Shown: positions 1 through 12,310, counted from the stretch's first letter. The stretch is 64,000 nt of DNA from Ananas comosus (GCF_001540865.1 NC_033632.1:11210557-11274556), one strand, 5' to 3'. Numbers and translations: made by a program. Notes: a model not told the origin generated them from the letters alone.

Positions 1-768
1 GCCGACCCCCCTGCCCTTCCTCATCCGCCCCCTCCTCCGCCGCCGACGCCGACAACGACGTCCTCGGCGTCGGCGTCGGCGTCGTCGTCGTCGTCGAGCT
101 CCCGCGTCCCCGCCGCGGTGCTCTCTAGCCGGATAGGCATAGCCCTAGATGGGGCGGAGCTGTCGTGCGTCGCGAAGCTCCGCGGCGGCACTCGCGATAC
201 GGGGATCGCTCGCGCTCGCGCTCGCGCTCGTTCTCGTGCTCAAACGGGAGCGGTGAAGGCGGCGGAGGAGGGATGGGGCGAGTCGGCGGCGGAGGTAAAT
301 CCGGCCTGATTTTTAGGAGATTTTTGTTGTTACGGTGTAATGGTATAATGGTGTAAAAAAGAAGAAGGAAGAGGAAGAGGAGAAAGAAAAATTATGCAAT
401 TTTAGGTGAAATAGTGTAAAATTTGGCGAAATGGTGTAATTTTTATTTTAAAAAATATAACATTCACCTTAAACAGTGTAATTTTTTTTTTAAATAGTGC
501 AATTTAATTTTAACAGTGCAACTTTCATCTTCTTTTTTCTTTTTCTCTGATTTTTTGCCTCTTCTTCTTTTCTTTTCTCTGATTTTTTGCCTTGTCCGAT
601 AATAGTAACGATACATAATAGTTTTCAAAGAGACAAATTTTTTAATTATTTTTTATTTTTTATTTTTTTTCTATCTTCTGTACCTTTGTTTGCTCTTCAT
701 TATTCACCACCAAATGAATCGGAGCGAGAACGAGGCCGCGTTGCCACCAGCGTCGTTGTCGTCGACAA

Positions 769-2058
769 CTAGGGTTGGCAAATGAGCGAGCCGGCTCGCG
801 TTCGACTCGCGTTCAACTCGATATTTGGCTCGCTCGAGCTCGACTCGAAATTAAATGAGCCGAACTTGAACAAAAAGAAACGCTCGAAATTCATTTCAAG
901 CCGAGCTTGAGTATTACTCGGCTCGTTCGATTTAGGCTCGAAAAGCTTGAATATATATATATATATAGTAGAGCTACTATGCTATCGAAAGTATAGAGAT
1001 ATGGTGCTTTCGATTTTTTAATTCTTAGATCAATCCCTTTAATTGTTTCTTATCTTTGGATTAATATTATTATTATCTTGTAGGACCACTCAATCCTAAG
1101 AGTATTATTTAATCATAGGGGAGACCGTAATCATCCCAACCATACAATTTTTAATCAAAGGGTCAAAAATTTAAAAACATCAAATCCTCTATATTTTCGA
1201 TAGCATAGTAATTCTACACTATATATATATTAAAAAATATATAAATATAATATATTTTCATTATATATAGGCTGAGTGAATAATCTGAGTTTAGTTAAAA
1301 TTAGGCCAATGTTGTTAGCCCATAAAAACAAATCCAATAGACAAATAAAAGAGCAAAATTTTACTAAATTTATATAGTTTCCTTTCTTTCTTTCTTTCTT
1401 TCTTTCACAGAGCACTAAATTTTCAATATGTTTCTCTCTTTCTCTTTTTCTGTCTCTCACCCTAAGTGGCTAAGCTGGAAGCCCTCTAAGTTACCAAGTA
1501 ACATCATATGTCCGCCGTTGCCTAGCTTGCTATTAATTGTATGCTTGAGAAAATATACAGAATATTTTTAAAGTAAAAAATTATTATTCATATAAAATTT
1601 TAATTTTAGTTATATATGATTGGATAATTTAATCCAATATTTATCTATATAATTTATTTATTTTTGACTGCAAAAATAAAATTGAATAATATAGAGATTG
1701 AAGGTGAAAGAAAAGACATGTGAGGCTGAAAAAATTAGATATTCAACTCATAAATTATTTTTTTTCATATTATAATACTATATTTCATATAATTATTTTG
1801 TACTTTGAACTATTAGACATATTTTTGTATCAAATTATAGATAATGTTCTATACAAATTAAACTATTGATCGTATAATGTTGAGAATTTCAAGCGGCTCG
1901 TTTAGGGCTCGAGCTCGCTCGACTTGAAAGTAGGCTCACTCGAGCTCAGCTCGAATTAATTTCAATCCAAGCTTGAGCTTAAATTTAGGCTCGAAATTAA
2001 TTTCAAGCCGAATTTGAGCCGAGGTAAGCTCGCTCGAGCTCGGCTCGTTTCCACCCCT
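769..2058. mobile_element. hAT-like non-autonomous transposon nested in the MULE
   Basis: A perfect 8-bp direct repeat, GTCGACAA, flanks the element at 761-768 and 2059-2066. The ends are related inverted repeats (CTAGGGTTGGCAAATGAGC on the left; AGGGGTGGAAACGAGC read inward from the right). Behind them are subterminal blocks rich in 'gctcgagctcg'. An 8-bp TSD with AGGGNTGG-type ends fits the hAT superfamily. No transposase is visible, so it would move only in trans. Confidence 0.82.
953..1231. mobile_element. MITE inside the hAT-like element
   Basis: About 33 bp near 966-998 (key word CTACTATGCTATCGAAA) recurs inverted near 1190-1222. Both ends run into (TA)n tracts, which hide any TA duplication. 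The interior has no coding sequence. This makes a third nesting level: MITE in hAT in MULE. Confidence 0.75.
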
Positions 2059-2450
2059 GTCGACAATGAGCAGGGAGTCAAGGCCTCGGAGGCGCTTGAG
2101 GGAGAGCTCCTCGAGGAGCGGGCATCTGCGGACGACGGCGAGGATGTCCGGGCCGCCGAAGAAGCAGGAGGCGACGGAGAGCTTGCGGAGGACGGGGCAG
2201 CGGAGGGCCACGGCCGCCAGCGCCGCGTCACCGATGCTGTCGGAGCGGCGGTCGCAACGGAGGGCGAGGCGGGAGACGGCACAGAAGCGAAGAAAGAAAA
2301 AAAAAACGAGAAAAAAAAAGAGGAAAGAGAAAAAGTAATAAGGATATTTTGGTCAGTTTGTTGAAAATTTGGATCGAATCTGCAAAATCGAAAATAGCAA
2401 CCCAATTTTGCAAAAGCCGAGAATAAGTAGATTTTTTTTGCAAAAAGGCC

Positions 2451-5353
2451 TAAGTCTCCATGGTTTTTTTTAAAAAAAAAATACAAAACCAGTTTTTTGT
2501 AAAATAGTATTTTAATATGAAATTAATAGATCGTCCTTAATTAGACTTCATGCACCGCAATAACGAAATTGGTTTGCCATATAACCCATACGATGTAACT
2601 GTCGCGAAGAAGATTTTTTTTTTTCGTAAACATGTTTTTTTTTTTTTGGGCATAAATGTCACTGCAATCCACCATTTGAATAGGAGCTAAGCATTTGTAG
2701 AAAGATAATGTCATCATCCAATTGTTCTCGAATCGGTCCATTCAAAAATTTAAAATCATTTTATGTGAATTTCATAACTGATACTAATTATAACAACCTA
2801 ATCCGCTAGCAATAATTCGTTGAATCCTCACTCTTTCTCACTGTAATTGAACCCCTGCCCAAAGTCAATTACACTAAGGCGAAATTTCAATGGACGAAAC
2901 AATGAAAGTGGGCAGTTTCATCTAAAGATCACTTGGCTCTCCATTTTCGGTGAAATAAACATACCACAAACAGTTAAAAGGCATTGAAAAAACAGAGTAA
3001 TTAACATTAAAATTTAGCAAACATTTTCCGGCACTAATTTGGTGATTAGATAGAGGGGAAACACAGACAATCTACTTGTAACGACTAACAATACGGGGTA
3101 GGGTTTCAATTGCGAGATATGTTCATTCATTTCAATCTGCTTTATGTGAAATCACAAAGATCCAAATGTTTAGCCCACGCCACTCACTCATATTATGAGA
3201 ACTTTGGTGGCAAACAGAATCATGCATAAAGACAAGGAGATTAAATGGCAGAGGATATGAAAAAGAAAAAAAAAAATTGGAAAAATAGAGCATCAATAGC
3301 AATGTGTTTTAATGAGGACAAAAAAAGAGAGAACATAGCAAGTATCCAAATGACACACCAAATTCAAATCTCCACGCCAACAAAAGTAGAAAGCAAGGAT
3401 TTAAGTACCGTGGCACGGGATCGTGCCAGAAACTTGCCGGCACGGTATAACACGATGTGTGCCGGGTAGTGCCGATGTCTGCCGATCACAAAAAATCCAT
3501 GTATGCCAACACATAACAGTATGAAATATTTATTTTCTTCAGCAATAAAATATTCTAACTGTTTATTATAGATTTTTATCAAATATTTTGAACTTCATTG
3601 AGAAAATTACTTACTAATTTAAATAATATAAGGTTTTGAGCTGTGTCATCAGCACGGGACTGTATCGTGTCAATAATTTGTTGGCACGGTACGGCATGTG
3701 CCGATGGGCACTTAAATCCTTGATAGAAAGATAACAGATAGACATGCACTTAACAACAAGTGTGGTATTCTGGATTCTATTTCCAGAATTCCCCATTCAG
3801 GAATGCATTAATTAAACATGAAAAAAAAAAAGCATGTGACTGTCACATAACTCATTCAAAATAATTGTCAACGAGGGTTGGTTGTTTTGTCTTAAATCTT
3901 AATGACGGATTGATTCTAATTAAAAGTGTATTAGCGGATACTAAAAGTAAAAGAAACAGCAACGACATTGGTGGCAAAATGTTACACTTTCACATAGACG
4001 GCGATAAAGCAGAGGAGGGTTTCTAAGGTCTAGCTGTGAAAGATCCAACAAGTAGGTGACTACTCATTACAAACGTGACCTAAATATGACATGCTGTGTC
4101 CATAAGAACAATAATGGGAACCACATAAATTGTACAGCACAAACTGTAACATAGTGATTCCGCTCCAATATTTTGGATGCCAGCATAAACACATTAAGTT
4201 AAAACAGATAGACAAGGAAGAAGAGCAAATTTTGATCTACATAATCCCAATTTAAAGAAACATTTAGGAAGCCTAAAAATGCAAATTTCAATCTTAATTC
4301 ATGCAAAAAATAGCACCTTTCCCATTCTAATGTCTTCGTAATACGCGATAACTAAATCACTGCTACCAGCGCTGATGGCAATACCAGAAGTTACCACATG
4401 ACCCATTTAAAAATGACAATTAGGTCGAAATCACCAACTAAATATATTAGCAAGGCTCAAATATGAAAACTCCAACATTAATCCATGCAAAAAATAGCTC
4501 TGTTCTCGTTCAAATGTCCTTCTAGAAAACAGGTACTATCTATTCTCCAAATAGTAGACCATAACTGAACATTAGTATCGGCAAACTGCATAAGGTTAAA
4601 ACCGATAAACAAAAAAGAAGCAAATTTTGATCAACCACTATCCATTCAAAAAAGGCATATAGCAGTATAGCACTAAATCACCATCTGAATGTATTAGTCA
4701 AGCTCAAAATTGCAAAAGCCAACCTTAATCCATGGAAAAAATAGCTCCATCATCATTCTAACATCTTTGTAAATAGAACAAAAACAAATCTTGATTCTTC
4801 CCCACATACTGAGTCATAACTAAGCATTACTATCAGTGTAAAACATGAAATTTGAACCAAATAAGCAAGCAAGTGCAAATTTGGTCCATGTGTTACCGTC
4901 TGACTAAGACATTTAGCGCAAAATAACTATCAAAATATGTTAGTTATAACTCAAAAATACGCAATCCAATCCTCGTCAATGCAAAAATGTTTTCTCATTC
5001 ACGTCTCCGTAAGGAGCATAAAAAACGTATACTGATAGTTCTCCAAATACTAGGCCATAAATAAGCATCACCACAAAACACAATGCACGGAGTTAAAACC
5101 AACAAACAAGTAAAAACAACAAATTATGATCCACGAAATCAAAGTTCAATAAGATATTTAGAACTAAATAACAATTGTACTGGTCAATCTCAAAGCTGCA
5201 AAATCCAATCCTAATTCATGAGAAAAGTTGCTCCTTTCTTCAAATGTCCATATAAAAGGAGCATCAAAATACTAAGAAATTCGCGATTACATAAATCATC
5301 AAAATAATCCCTACAAGAGGGCTAAAGCAAGTAACCTCGTAAACGCCGCATCC
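2451..5353. other. Intergenic spacer downstream of eL39
   Basis: This is AT-rich sequence without a credible coding region. It contains the MITE at 3394-3722. Loosely repeated phrases such as 'atccatgcaaaaaatagct' occur around 4300-5230, suggesting an old low-copy duplication. Nothing else can be supported. Confidence 0.5.
3394..3722. mobile_element. hAT-type MITE
   Basis: The termini are inverted copies beginning CAAGGATTTAAGT, followed by 'ggcacg/cgtgcc' words. Flanking 8-mers GTAGAAAG (3386-3393) and ATAGAAAG (3723-3730) match at 7 of 8 positions, which fits an aged 8-bp TSD. A diverged relative of the interior occurs near 27275-27360. Confidence 0.65.
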
Positions 5354-5672
5354 TCAAAACCCTAGCTTCGTGCGGCGCCAGTGCCTACGCTTAGCGTTGT
5401 ACCTAGAACAGGGATGGAAAGAGCAATGCATCAGAGAACATCCGATCGAGAGAGAGAGAGAGAGAGAAGGGGGTACCTGATGGTGTTATCGGTGCGCATG
5501 CGGATCCAGTGGGGGATGGGGCGATTCTGACGCATCTTCTTCGCGAGCTTCTTCTTGATCCGGAAGGTCTTGTGGGACGGCTGCGTGGAACGAGATCGGA
5601 GTTAGAGAATAGGGTTCGGATCAAGGATTAGAAACCCTAGCGCGAGAAGGAACAATACGAAGACGAAACCCT

Positions 5673-5705
<33 letters not shown>

Positions 5706-5717
5706 AGAACGCACCAT
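5354..5717 (-). CDS. RPL39: 60S ribosomal protein eL39 (L39), three exons
   Basis: eL39 is a small, highly basic cytosolic large-subunit protein that lines the peptide exit tunnel. Exon 1 is only the ATG (5717-5715). Exon 2 is 5580-5477 and starts [15 protein letters not shown]. Exon 3 is 5402-5354 and ends [13 protein letters not shown] plus TGA. Both introns have GT-AG ends (5714-5581 and 5476-5403). The exons sum to 156 nt, giving exactly 51 residues, the family's normal length. Each intron carries a (GA)n microsatellite, about 5448-5467 and 5675-5702. The gene sits between two inverted MULE relatives. The call is close to certain from sequence; the single-codon first exon explains why a plain ORF scan misses it. 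Confidence 0.97.
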
Positions 5718-5759
5718 TGTTGCTTCCGCTGAGGTCGACGAGAGGCGGCGGAGAACAAC

Positions 5760-5845
5760 AAAACCCTAGAACACGATAAGAGAGGGGAGGAAACAGGAGC
5801 GATCGGGTATTTATAGGGTTATCACAGGCACGTGTAGAGCACGTG
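5760..5845 (-). promoter_or_regulatory. eL39 core promoter: TATA box, telo-box, two G-boxes
   Basis: On the minus strand a TATAAATA box lies at 5815-5808, about 95 bp before the start codon. An 'aaaccctag' telo-box-type motif at about 5761-5769 is typical of plant ribosomal-protein promoters, although here it reads on the plus strand. Two CACGTG G-boxes at 5829-5834 and 5840-5845 lie just upstream of the TATA box, 11 bp apart. Motif positions are seen; regulation by bZIP/bHLH factors is inference. Confidence 0.65.
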
Positions 5846-5968
5846 AGGGAACCGGCGGATGAGTGAATTGTCGACCCGTCTAGGATCCGAAACCGTATTC
5901 GATGGTTTTTCCTTTTTTTGGTTTTTTTTTCCTGTGTGATAAAAATAAGTTAAACCACATAATATTTA

Positions 5969-7828
5969 GGCCAATTTGCATAAAAAATCCACTAATTTTG
6001 GGCTTTTGCAAAACTGGGCCACCTTTTTCGTTTTTGCAGATTTGGTCCGATTTTTCAGCAAACTGACCAAAATACCCTTATACCTTTTTCTCTCTCCTTT
6101 ATTTTTTTTTCTCTCGTTCTTTTTTTTTTTCTCTTACCGCACCCTCGCTCAGGCCCTCTGCCGCCACGGCCAAGCCCGCTTTGCCGCCTCCCTGCTTGAC
6201 GACATACTCCACCACGGCCTCCTTCTTCCTTCTTCTCCGTCGGCGCGCCAACGCGAGACCATGACGGAGGGATGCGGACTCAGCTCGGAACTAGTCGGAG
6301 TCGCAGGGGAGGAGCACGGAGAGGTGGGCAACGCCGCCGAGCGGCGCGGCGAGCTCGCGGTTCTCAACGCGAGGCGGCTTCAGAGCTCCTCGAGGTGGAA
6401 GGAGGAAGAAAAAAAAAAAANAAAAAAACCGAGGAGAACGAGGAGGAAGAAGAAGAGAATAAAAAATGGTCTAAATTTCACCCAAATAGTGCAACGTTCG
6501 CCTAAAAGAGGCAGTGGGGTCGGCAGGGCGGCGGAAGGGGCAGAGCGCGGGGATCGACGGGGGGTGCAGGGCGCCGGGACCGGAGAAGCGGCGGCAGGAG
6601 TCGGCGGCGCGGCACTAGCGCAAGCGAGGCGGCGGACGTGGCGGGCGACGAGGAAGTTGGCGCCGTTAAAATTAAACTGCACTGTTAATAATAAATTGTA
6701 CTATTTTCTAAAAAAATTGTACTGTTTAAGATAAATGTTACACTCTTTAAAATAAAAATTATCTTGTTTGAAATAAAAATTACACCATTGCGCCCAAATT
6801 TGCACCGTTTCGTCAAATTTTACACCATTTTCGCCCAAAATTGCACCATTTCTTCTTCTCCTCCTCTTTCTCTTCCTTCTTATTTTTTACACCATTACAC
6901 CATTACATCATAACAACAAAAATCTTCTAAAAATCGAGCCGAATTCGCCTACGCCGCCGACTCGCCCCATCCCTCCTCTGCCGCCTTCGCCACTCCCGTT
7001 CAAGCACAAGAACGAGCGCGAGCGCGAGCGCAAGCGATCCCCGTATCGCGCGTGCCGCCGCGAAGCTTCGCGGCGCACGGCAGCGCCGCCCTATCTAGGG
7101 CTATGCCTATCCGGCTCGAGAGCGCCGTGGCGGGGACGCGGGAGCTCGACGACAATGACGCTGACGCCGAGGACGTCGTCGTTGGCGTCGACGACGGAGG
7201 GGGGGGCGGAGGGGGAAGGGCAGGTTGGCGAGGAGGCCGCGGTGGAGCATGCCTTTGAGTAAGGAGGTCGCCGACTCGCCCCATCCCTCCTCCGCCACCT
7301 TCGCCACTCCCGTTCGAGCACGATAATTTCTCGCGCGTGTCGCCGTGGAGCTTCGCGGCGCACGACAGCGCCGCCCCATCTAGGGCTATGCCTATCTGGC
7401 TCGAGAGCGCCGAGGCGGGGACGCGGGAGCTCGAAGACGACGACACTGACGCCGAGGACATCGTCGTCGGCGTCGGCGGCAAAGGAGGGGGCGGAGGCGG
7501 GAGTAGAGAGGGAGGGGCAGGGGGGTCGGCGGGGCGGCAGGAAGAGCAGAGAGAGAGGATCGGCGGGGAGTGCGGGGCGCCGGGGCTTAAGAAGCGGCGG
7601 CCGGAGTCGGCGGCGCGGCACGGGGCGCAGGCGAGGCGGCGATGGGGAGGGGGGCGGTGCGGAGAAGGAGGAAAACATAGTAAAAGAAAAAAAAAGAAGA
7701 GAGAAAAAAGAAGGGAGAGAAAGAAAAGGAAGAAGAGTATTTTCGTCCGATGGTAAAAACTTCGGTCCGAATCTGCAAAATTGATAAAGGTGGCCCAGTT
7801 TTGTAAGAATTTTTTATGCAAATTGGCC
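5969..7828. mobile_element. Complete Pack-MULE-like element with 9-bp TSD
   Basis: The element starts GGCCAATTTGCATAAAAAAT and ends with its inverted counterpart. Terminal similarity extends about 100 bp, including the words ACTGGGCCACCTTT and TTTTGCAGATT. A perfect 9-bp direct repeat, TAATATTTA, flanks it at 5960-5968 and 7829-7837. Long inverted repeats plus a 9-bp TSD are the hallmark of Mutator-like elements. The GC-rich interior contains a PPR-like piece near 6133-6232. It also has an internal direct duplication (about 7050-7220 against 7310-7480). No transposase is present. A single N interrupts poly-A at 6421. Confidence 0.9.
6133..6232 (+). pseudogene. PPR-like coding fragment carried by the MULE
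   Basis: The plus-strand frame reads TLAQALCRHGQARFAASL followed by LDDILHHGLLLPSS. The helix-turn-helix spacing and word choice resemble plant pentatricopeptide-repeat proteins. It is about 33 residues with no start. A related word, GMLHRGLLANLPF, occurs on the minus strand near 7200-7250. It is too short to name the parent gene, and low-complexity resemblance cannot be excluded. Confidence 0.4.
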
Positions 7829-7837
7829 TAATATTTA

Positions 7838-9223
7838 TGTGCAATATTTTGAACCACAAAATAAAAATAAACACAACAGATAGCATATTATCATTTTCTA
7901 AAAAAAATTGAATCACAAAATAATGAGCTAAACTATAGGAAAGCAAATTGAGGTTATTCGGATGCATTTAGTTTGGATTATCCTACTAGAATTATAGACA
8001 ATTATGTCATGATTATTCATTCCATTTGTAATCTAGTCGATAATATAGTATTAATAATAGTGCAAGGTTACTCTAAAAATATTACTGAATGAAAAATGGG
8101 TATCTCATATTACTGATAATAAAATTATAATTTTACTCCTCCAACCTCTTTTCAAACTCTTTCAATACGTCATTTTTCTCTCTCCCTCTATTCCCATTCG
8201 CACGAACCCTTCCCCACTATCAATCTCAGCTAAGTGCTAGCCACTGCCACCTCGGCCGCCTCTACACCACCGACATCGCCGTCGAGGTTGCGGCCAACGC
8301 CCTCTCTATCGCCAACATCGCTGCCAACATCGCTGCCGCCACCCTCTCCACCTCTCTGCCGTTGACACCCTCTATGCCGCCAGTATTTCGATTTTAAAAA
8401 TAAAACCCTATTTTTTTATATTGATTTTAAAAATTAAAAGTCGAGTTTGTTTTTTTTGTTTTAATTTTTTATTTAGTTTTGAAACTATGTTATTTCTATG
8501 TTAATTTTTTATTTAGTTTTGAAACTATGTTAACTCTCTCTATTGGTCAGGATTATTTGAGCATATCTATGATAGGCTCAAAGCAATATATTATATTAGT
8601 TAACTCTTCTTAATTTATAGTTGATTCCAAGAAATTGTTCCTTACAAATCTAGCACTCTTCTAAGCTCACATACATTACATACAAGCTTGAATGTCTACA
8701 AGGAATCACAAAAGAGCTGGGGTGCAAGCATAATTAGACTTGATTTAATTATTACATGTTTTTTCCTCTTCAATTTATCAACATCAACAAAAAGCTACTC
8801 AAACCTAAAATGGCACTTCTTTGGTGCAAATAGTTACTGTTTAACCATCACTACTAAGAGCAGCAGCATTTTTTTTTTTTCAATATTAAAATTTCTTTAA
8901 TAAGGACTTGATGATAAATGTTAAAAAATTTAAAAATAATTTTTTTTAAAAAAAAATCAAATAGGGGTGACATACTACTGATACAATTACCCCTTTTTTT
9001 TATCCAAACATTGATAAACTTAAGCACAACTTATCTAAAACCTCAAAAACCAGATTTTTTTTCCCTTGTCAATGAAAAATACAAGGACTAGGTCACAATA
9101 TCAGGAAATTACAGGAACTGCCGACAGATGTTACTCTCACCAAATTGATCCAACAGGGGAGTGCATGAAAATTACAAAAAAATTTTAGTAGCAATACTGA
9201 GAAAGAAAACAGGAACCTTCCCA
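7838..9223. other. Spacer with a degenerate MITE relative
   Basis: Bases from about 7950 to 8200 match, in order, words of the 27747-28384 MITE ('ttatccta', 'caattttactcctccaac', 'tctctctccctc'). This suggests a truncated relative. A GC-rich stretch at 8210-8380 is Ala/Thr-rich in translation but has no recognisable domain. A direct tandem repeat of about 41 bp lies at 8460-8535. Nothing else is evident. Confidence 0.4.
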
Positions 9224-9540
9224 GCTAAACTGCATTTCGGCCCTCAAAACTATACATGATGTAATAGTTTAGTCCTCAAATTTTAATTTGTTATAATTTC
9301 TGATTTAAAACTTTCGAAATTGTTACAATCAAATCTCACAACCTAATATAATAATGTAATATCTCAATCGTTTCACACTATCAATCACAACACTACTACA
9401 TCACTACCATATTACCGACATATCAGCATTTAGTCGACGAAATTGGATCGCAAAACTTGATTGCGACAATCTAGAATGTTAAAGCCATAAATTACAACAA
9501 ACTGAAATTTGAAGACCAACCAAAAGTGTAGTTTAGCTGT
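9224..9540. mobile_element. MITE, same family as the one at 44186
   Basis: The left end reads agctaaactgcatttcggcc, and the right end read inward is agctaaactacacttttggt. Both continue with 'cctcaaa'-type words. The same terminal phrase (taaactacactttt...ggtcctcaaact) marks the MITE in the last ClpB intron. No clear TSD was found here. Confidence 0.6.
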
Positions 9541-10593
9541 ACCATCACAGTAAGATCTCTGGATACATAACAATGAGTGCAAAAGCAATCCCCAAATAAT
9601 AATAGGTGCTTCAAACTGAACTTTCACAAAAAGCTGTAGTTAAGCCAAAAAGGATCCCGAGGCACGGGCTGAGTTTGGTATTGCGCCTACGGTGACTGAA
9701 AAGCACGAGTTTTCAATGTTTTAGAAAGCTCAGAATATCCAAACGTGCTTCCAATCTTCTCTTCTAATGCTACAAAAGGCAGTGAAAACTAACACCGGAT
9801 AAGCCTGTGGTTACAGGCTTCGATCGGTTAAAATTGACGATGATTTCCTTCATCACTGGAGAAAGAGAGGAAAAAGAGAAACAACATCATTGTCCTCCTA
9901 CAGCCACCGTTGATCACCTTTGTTGTTACAATATGGTAACCAAGTATGTAAAAGCTATATCAAAAGATCTGAATGCTCCATGATAACCAATATACAAAAG
10001 CTGTGATCTGAAGGACGAATATGCAAAATAGATCCATGATTATAACGCAACAGGAAATCAAAAGAAAAGCATAAAAAGAACAACTTTAGATCGAATATAT
10101 TAGTCACAAAACCCTAAAAGCAAAAAGAACAAATCATAAAAAAATAATAGCAAAATAGAACATATTGGCAACATAGAGATAACCTCCTCCTATAAATAGA
10201 ACATATAACAGAAAAATTGGGAGAAAAAGGGGAAAAGGAGGCTCAGATTTGCGTTTCATCAATCAGATGAAGAGGCCACCCCACCGCCTCCCCTCGAGTC
10301 TAAATCAATCCCTTGCTAAAGGCAACTGGCTGCATCCATAGCCTTGCGGCCATCCAAGATGCCTCGCCATCAAACTCATTAATGTGGGAAATGAAACAAG
10401 ACTCGAAGGAGAGAGAGGATAGCATTCGGCCGTCACCTCCTTCAATCATCATCACCTCCTTGGGAACCGACCTGATCCACGCAATAAATTCTCGGTACAT
10501 ACATATATGAATGCATGCATGCACATTCATTTAGCAATCCATCCCACTGTCCATCCATACGTGCATGTGTTACGTACATTATAGCATGTGGTG

Positions 10594-10596
<3 letters not shown>

Positions 10597-10647
<51 letters not shown>
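10597..10647. repeat. (GA)n microsatellite
   Basis: An uninterrupted GA dinucleotide run of about 25 units. Open frames reading through it are artefacts of the repeat. Confidence 0.95.
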
Positions 10648-10650
<3 letters not shown>

Positions 10651-10838
10651 TCACTCTCTGCCAAAAGCCTCAAACTAAAGAGAGCATTAAAGAAATTTCT
10701 AAGTGCCTCAGATCACAGAGGATCTTTGATGAGCATAGTTTGGGAGAAAAGGAAAAGCCAGGCACCAGTTTGTACAGCAAACAGGGCTGTTGAATATAGT
10801 ATATGAAAAACACCACTCTCCATTAGCTAAGGCTTTCA

Positions 10839-11154
10839 GGGGCTGTTTGGTTGCGCATATTTACTACTGCACTGCAGGCATTGGCGCATTTGAGTCCAAG
10901 TGTGTTTAGCTGTACGAGGTCCAACTCCGGAAGTTGGAACTACACCGACAATGATTGCAATTCCAATTACAACAGTTGGTAAAGAATTGAATTACCCAAT
11001 TCGAGAGGGAAAAAATAAGGACATACTTCAGCTACCAGGCAGAAGAAATATAGCTGCAGCACTTTGCACAGGATCAAACAGAGTTTGGTATACCTGGTGC
11101 ATCTGCAGCAGCATGCATACGACATTCACAATTACATCCCAACCAAATGTCCCC
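10839..11154. mobile_element. MITE with GGGGNTGTTTGGTTG-type ends
   Basis: The left end is GGGGCTGTTTGGTTGCG and the right end read inward is GGGGACATTTGGTTGGG. Subterminal 'ctgcag' words are also mirrored. A TSD could not be fixed, so the superfamily is uncertain (PIF/Harbinger or hAT). Confidence 0.5.
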
Positions 11155-12202
11155 TCTAATCGGTTGTGTCATAAAGGCTGAAAGATAATCTGGGAAAACC
11201 AGCTTCCGTCAAAAGCAGGGGCAGCAATAGGTCGGCGGCAATAGGCCGGGTTGGCTCAATCTCACCAAGATGGCATGGTAGCATTGTATAAAGCTTTCCA
11301 AAACTTAAATATAACAAACCTGCTTGGACTCCCTATGTAATGCACAGATAGAGATGCCATCAGATTGGGTCGGATCCAGGTGCCACACGGCCAAGTCACA
11401 AAGTCATATCAGGAAGGAGTTTAAAAGCAGAATGTTTGGAAACAATCCCAAAAAGATAACAAAAAGGAACTACACAAAATCACAAGAGAGAAGGAAGAGG
11501 CAAATAACAGAAAATGCTTGTCAAATAATGCCATAAAGCATATGAATGAACTTTAAAACAGAATGCCTTGCAGATTCGAAAAGAAGTGAATCGGAAGTGT
11601 CACCCGTGATCCGAGAGAAAGGCTGCAGCAGCTGCACTCTGAGCCAACCAAGCTGCCTTGCCATCAAACCCTTGGGAAAGTTTAGTCAGACAACAATAAA
11701 GGGACAACTATAGAAAGTACAACAAACAAAAGAAAAAAGATAATGAATATTAATTACAAACCTTTGAATCTAAAACTTCATAACAAAATCTACATTCTCC
11801 TTTACCTATCTAATACTGATTCCCCAGCGCTCGACATGGGCGAAACAACATGCATCGTGAATGAATGGGGACGGAAAAACTCTAGTTACGGATTAGAAAC
11901 TAGCATGAAGAAAGAAGAGGAAGAGGAAGAAGAGTTCCCATTGCTAGGTTTTGATCAAACTAGGGTTTTGATTGAGAGAAGAAGGCATAATATCAGAGGG
12001 GTAAAAATATCAATTTACCTCAGCCACTAACCAAACTTGAGTATTTTACCTATGGTTAACTTCATTTTTCTAACGGACACTAACAATAGGGGTATATTTG
12101 AAACCGTTAGGACTTTGTGAGGGATAAATTTGAAAACTTAAACTTCGTAGGGATATATATGCTCTTCGATATGTTTACAGGGAGCTGCATGAAATTATCC
12201 CT

Positions 12203-12209
12203 ACATATA

Positions 12210-12264
<55 letters not shown>

Positions 12265-12273
12265 GATATTTAC

Positions 12274-12310
<37 letters not shown>
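12203..12310. repeat. Compound (TA)n-(GA)n microsatellite
   Basis: Several TA runs interrupted by short 'catatata' units are followed by a GA run. It abuts the left end of the MITE at 12315, the same arrangement seen at four other MITEs in the window. Confidence 0.9.

Larger units (their letters stand above)
700..2290 (-). pseudogene. F-box/LRR (VIER F-BOX-like) gene fragment, split by the hAT-like element
   Basis: On the minus strand, 2290-2059 reads as leucine-rich-repeat sequence without a stop. It includes ALRCPVLRKLSVASCFFGG and CPLLEELSLKRLRGL. From memory this resembles the C-terminal LRRs of plant VIER F-box/SKP2-like ubiquitin-ligase substrate receptors. The reading is interrupted at GTCGACAA and resumes in frame at 768-700. 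There is no F-box, start codon or complete gene. It lies between MULE termini, as expected for host sequence captured by a Pack-MULE. The fold call is fairly safe; the exact parent gene is inference. Confidence 0.65.
1..2450. mobile_element. MULE-like element, left part outside the window
   Basis: The right terminal inverted repeat is at about 2340-2450 and ends in GGCC. Read in reverse it matches the left terminus of the complete element at 5969. Bases 1-520 match the reverse complement of about 6680-7220 in that element, both in the GC-rich part and in the AT-rich part with repeated 'gtgtaa' words. The interior holds an F-box/LRR gene fragment and a younger hAT-like insertion. The left terminus must lie before base 1, so the TSD cannot be checked; the candidate right copy is the 9 bases after 2450. 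Family assignment rests on the 9-bp TSD of the sister element. Confidence 0.7.

Noticed and set aside
7000..7821. A 273-codon minus-strand open frame rich in Pro, Ser and Arg
   Set aside because: It lies wholly inside the MULE, is low complexity from GC-rich simple sequence, and parallel frames on both strands are also open.
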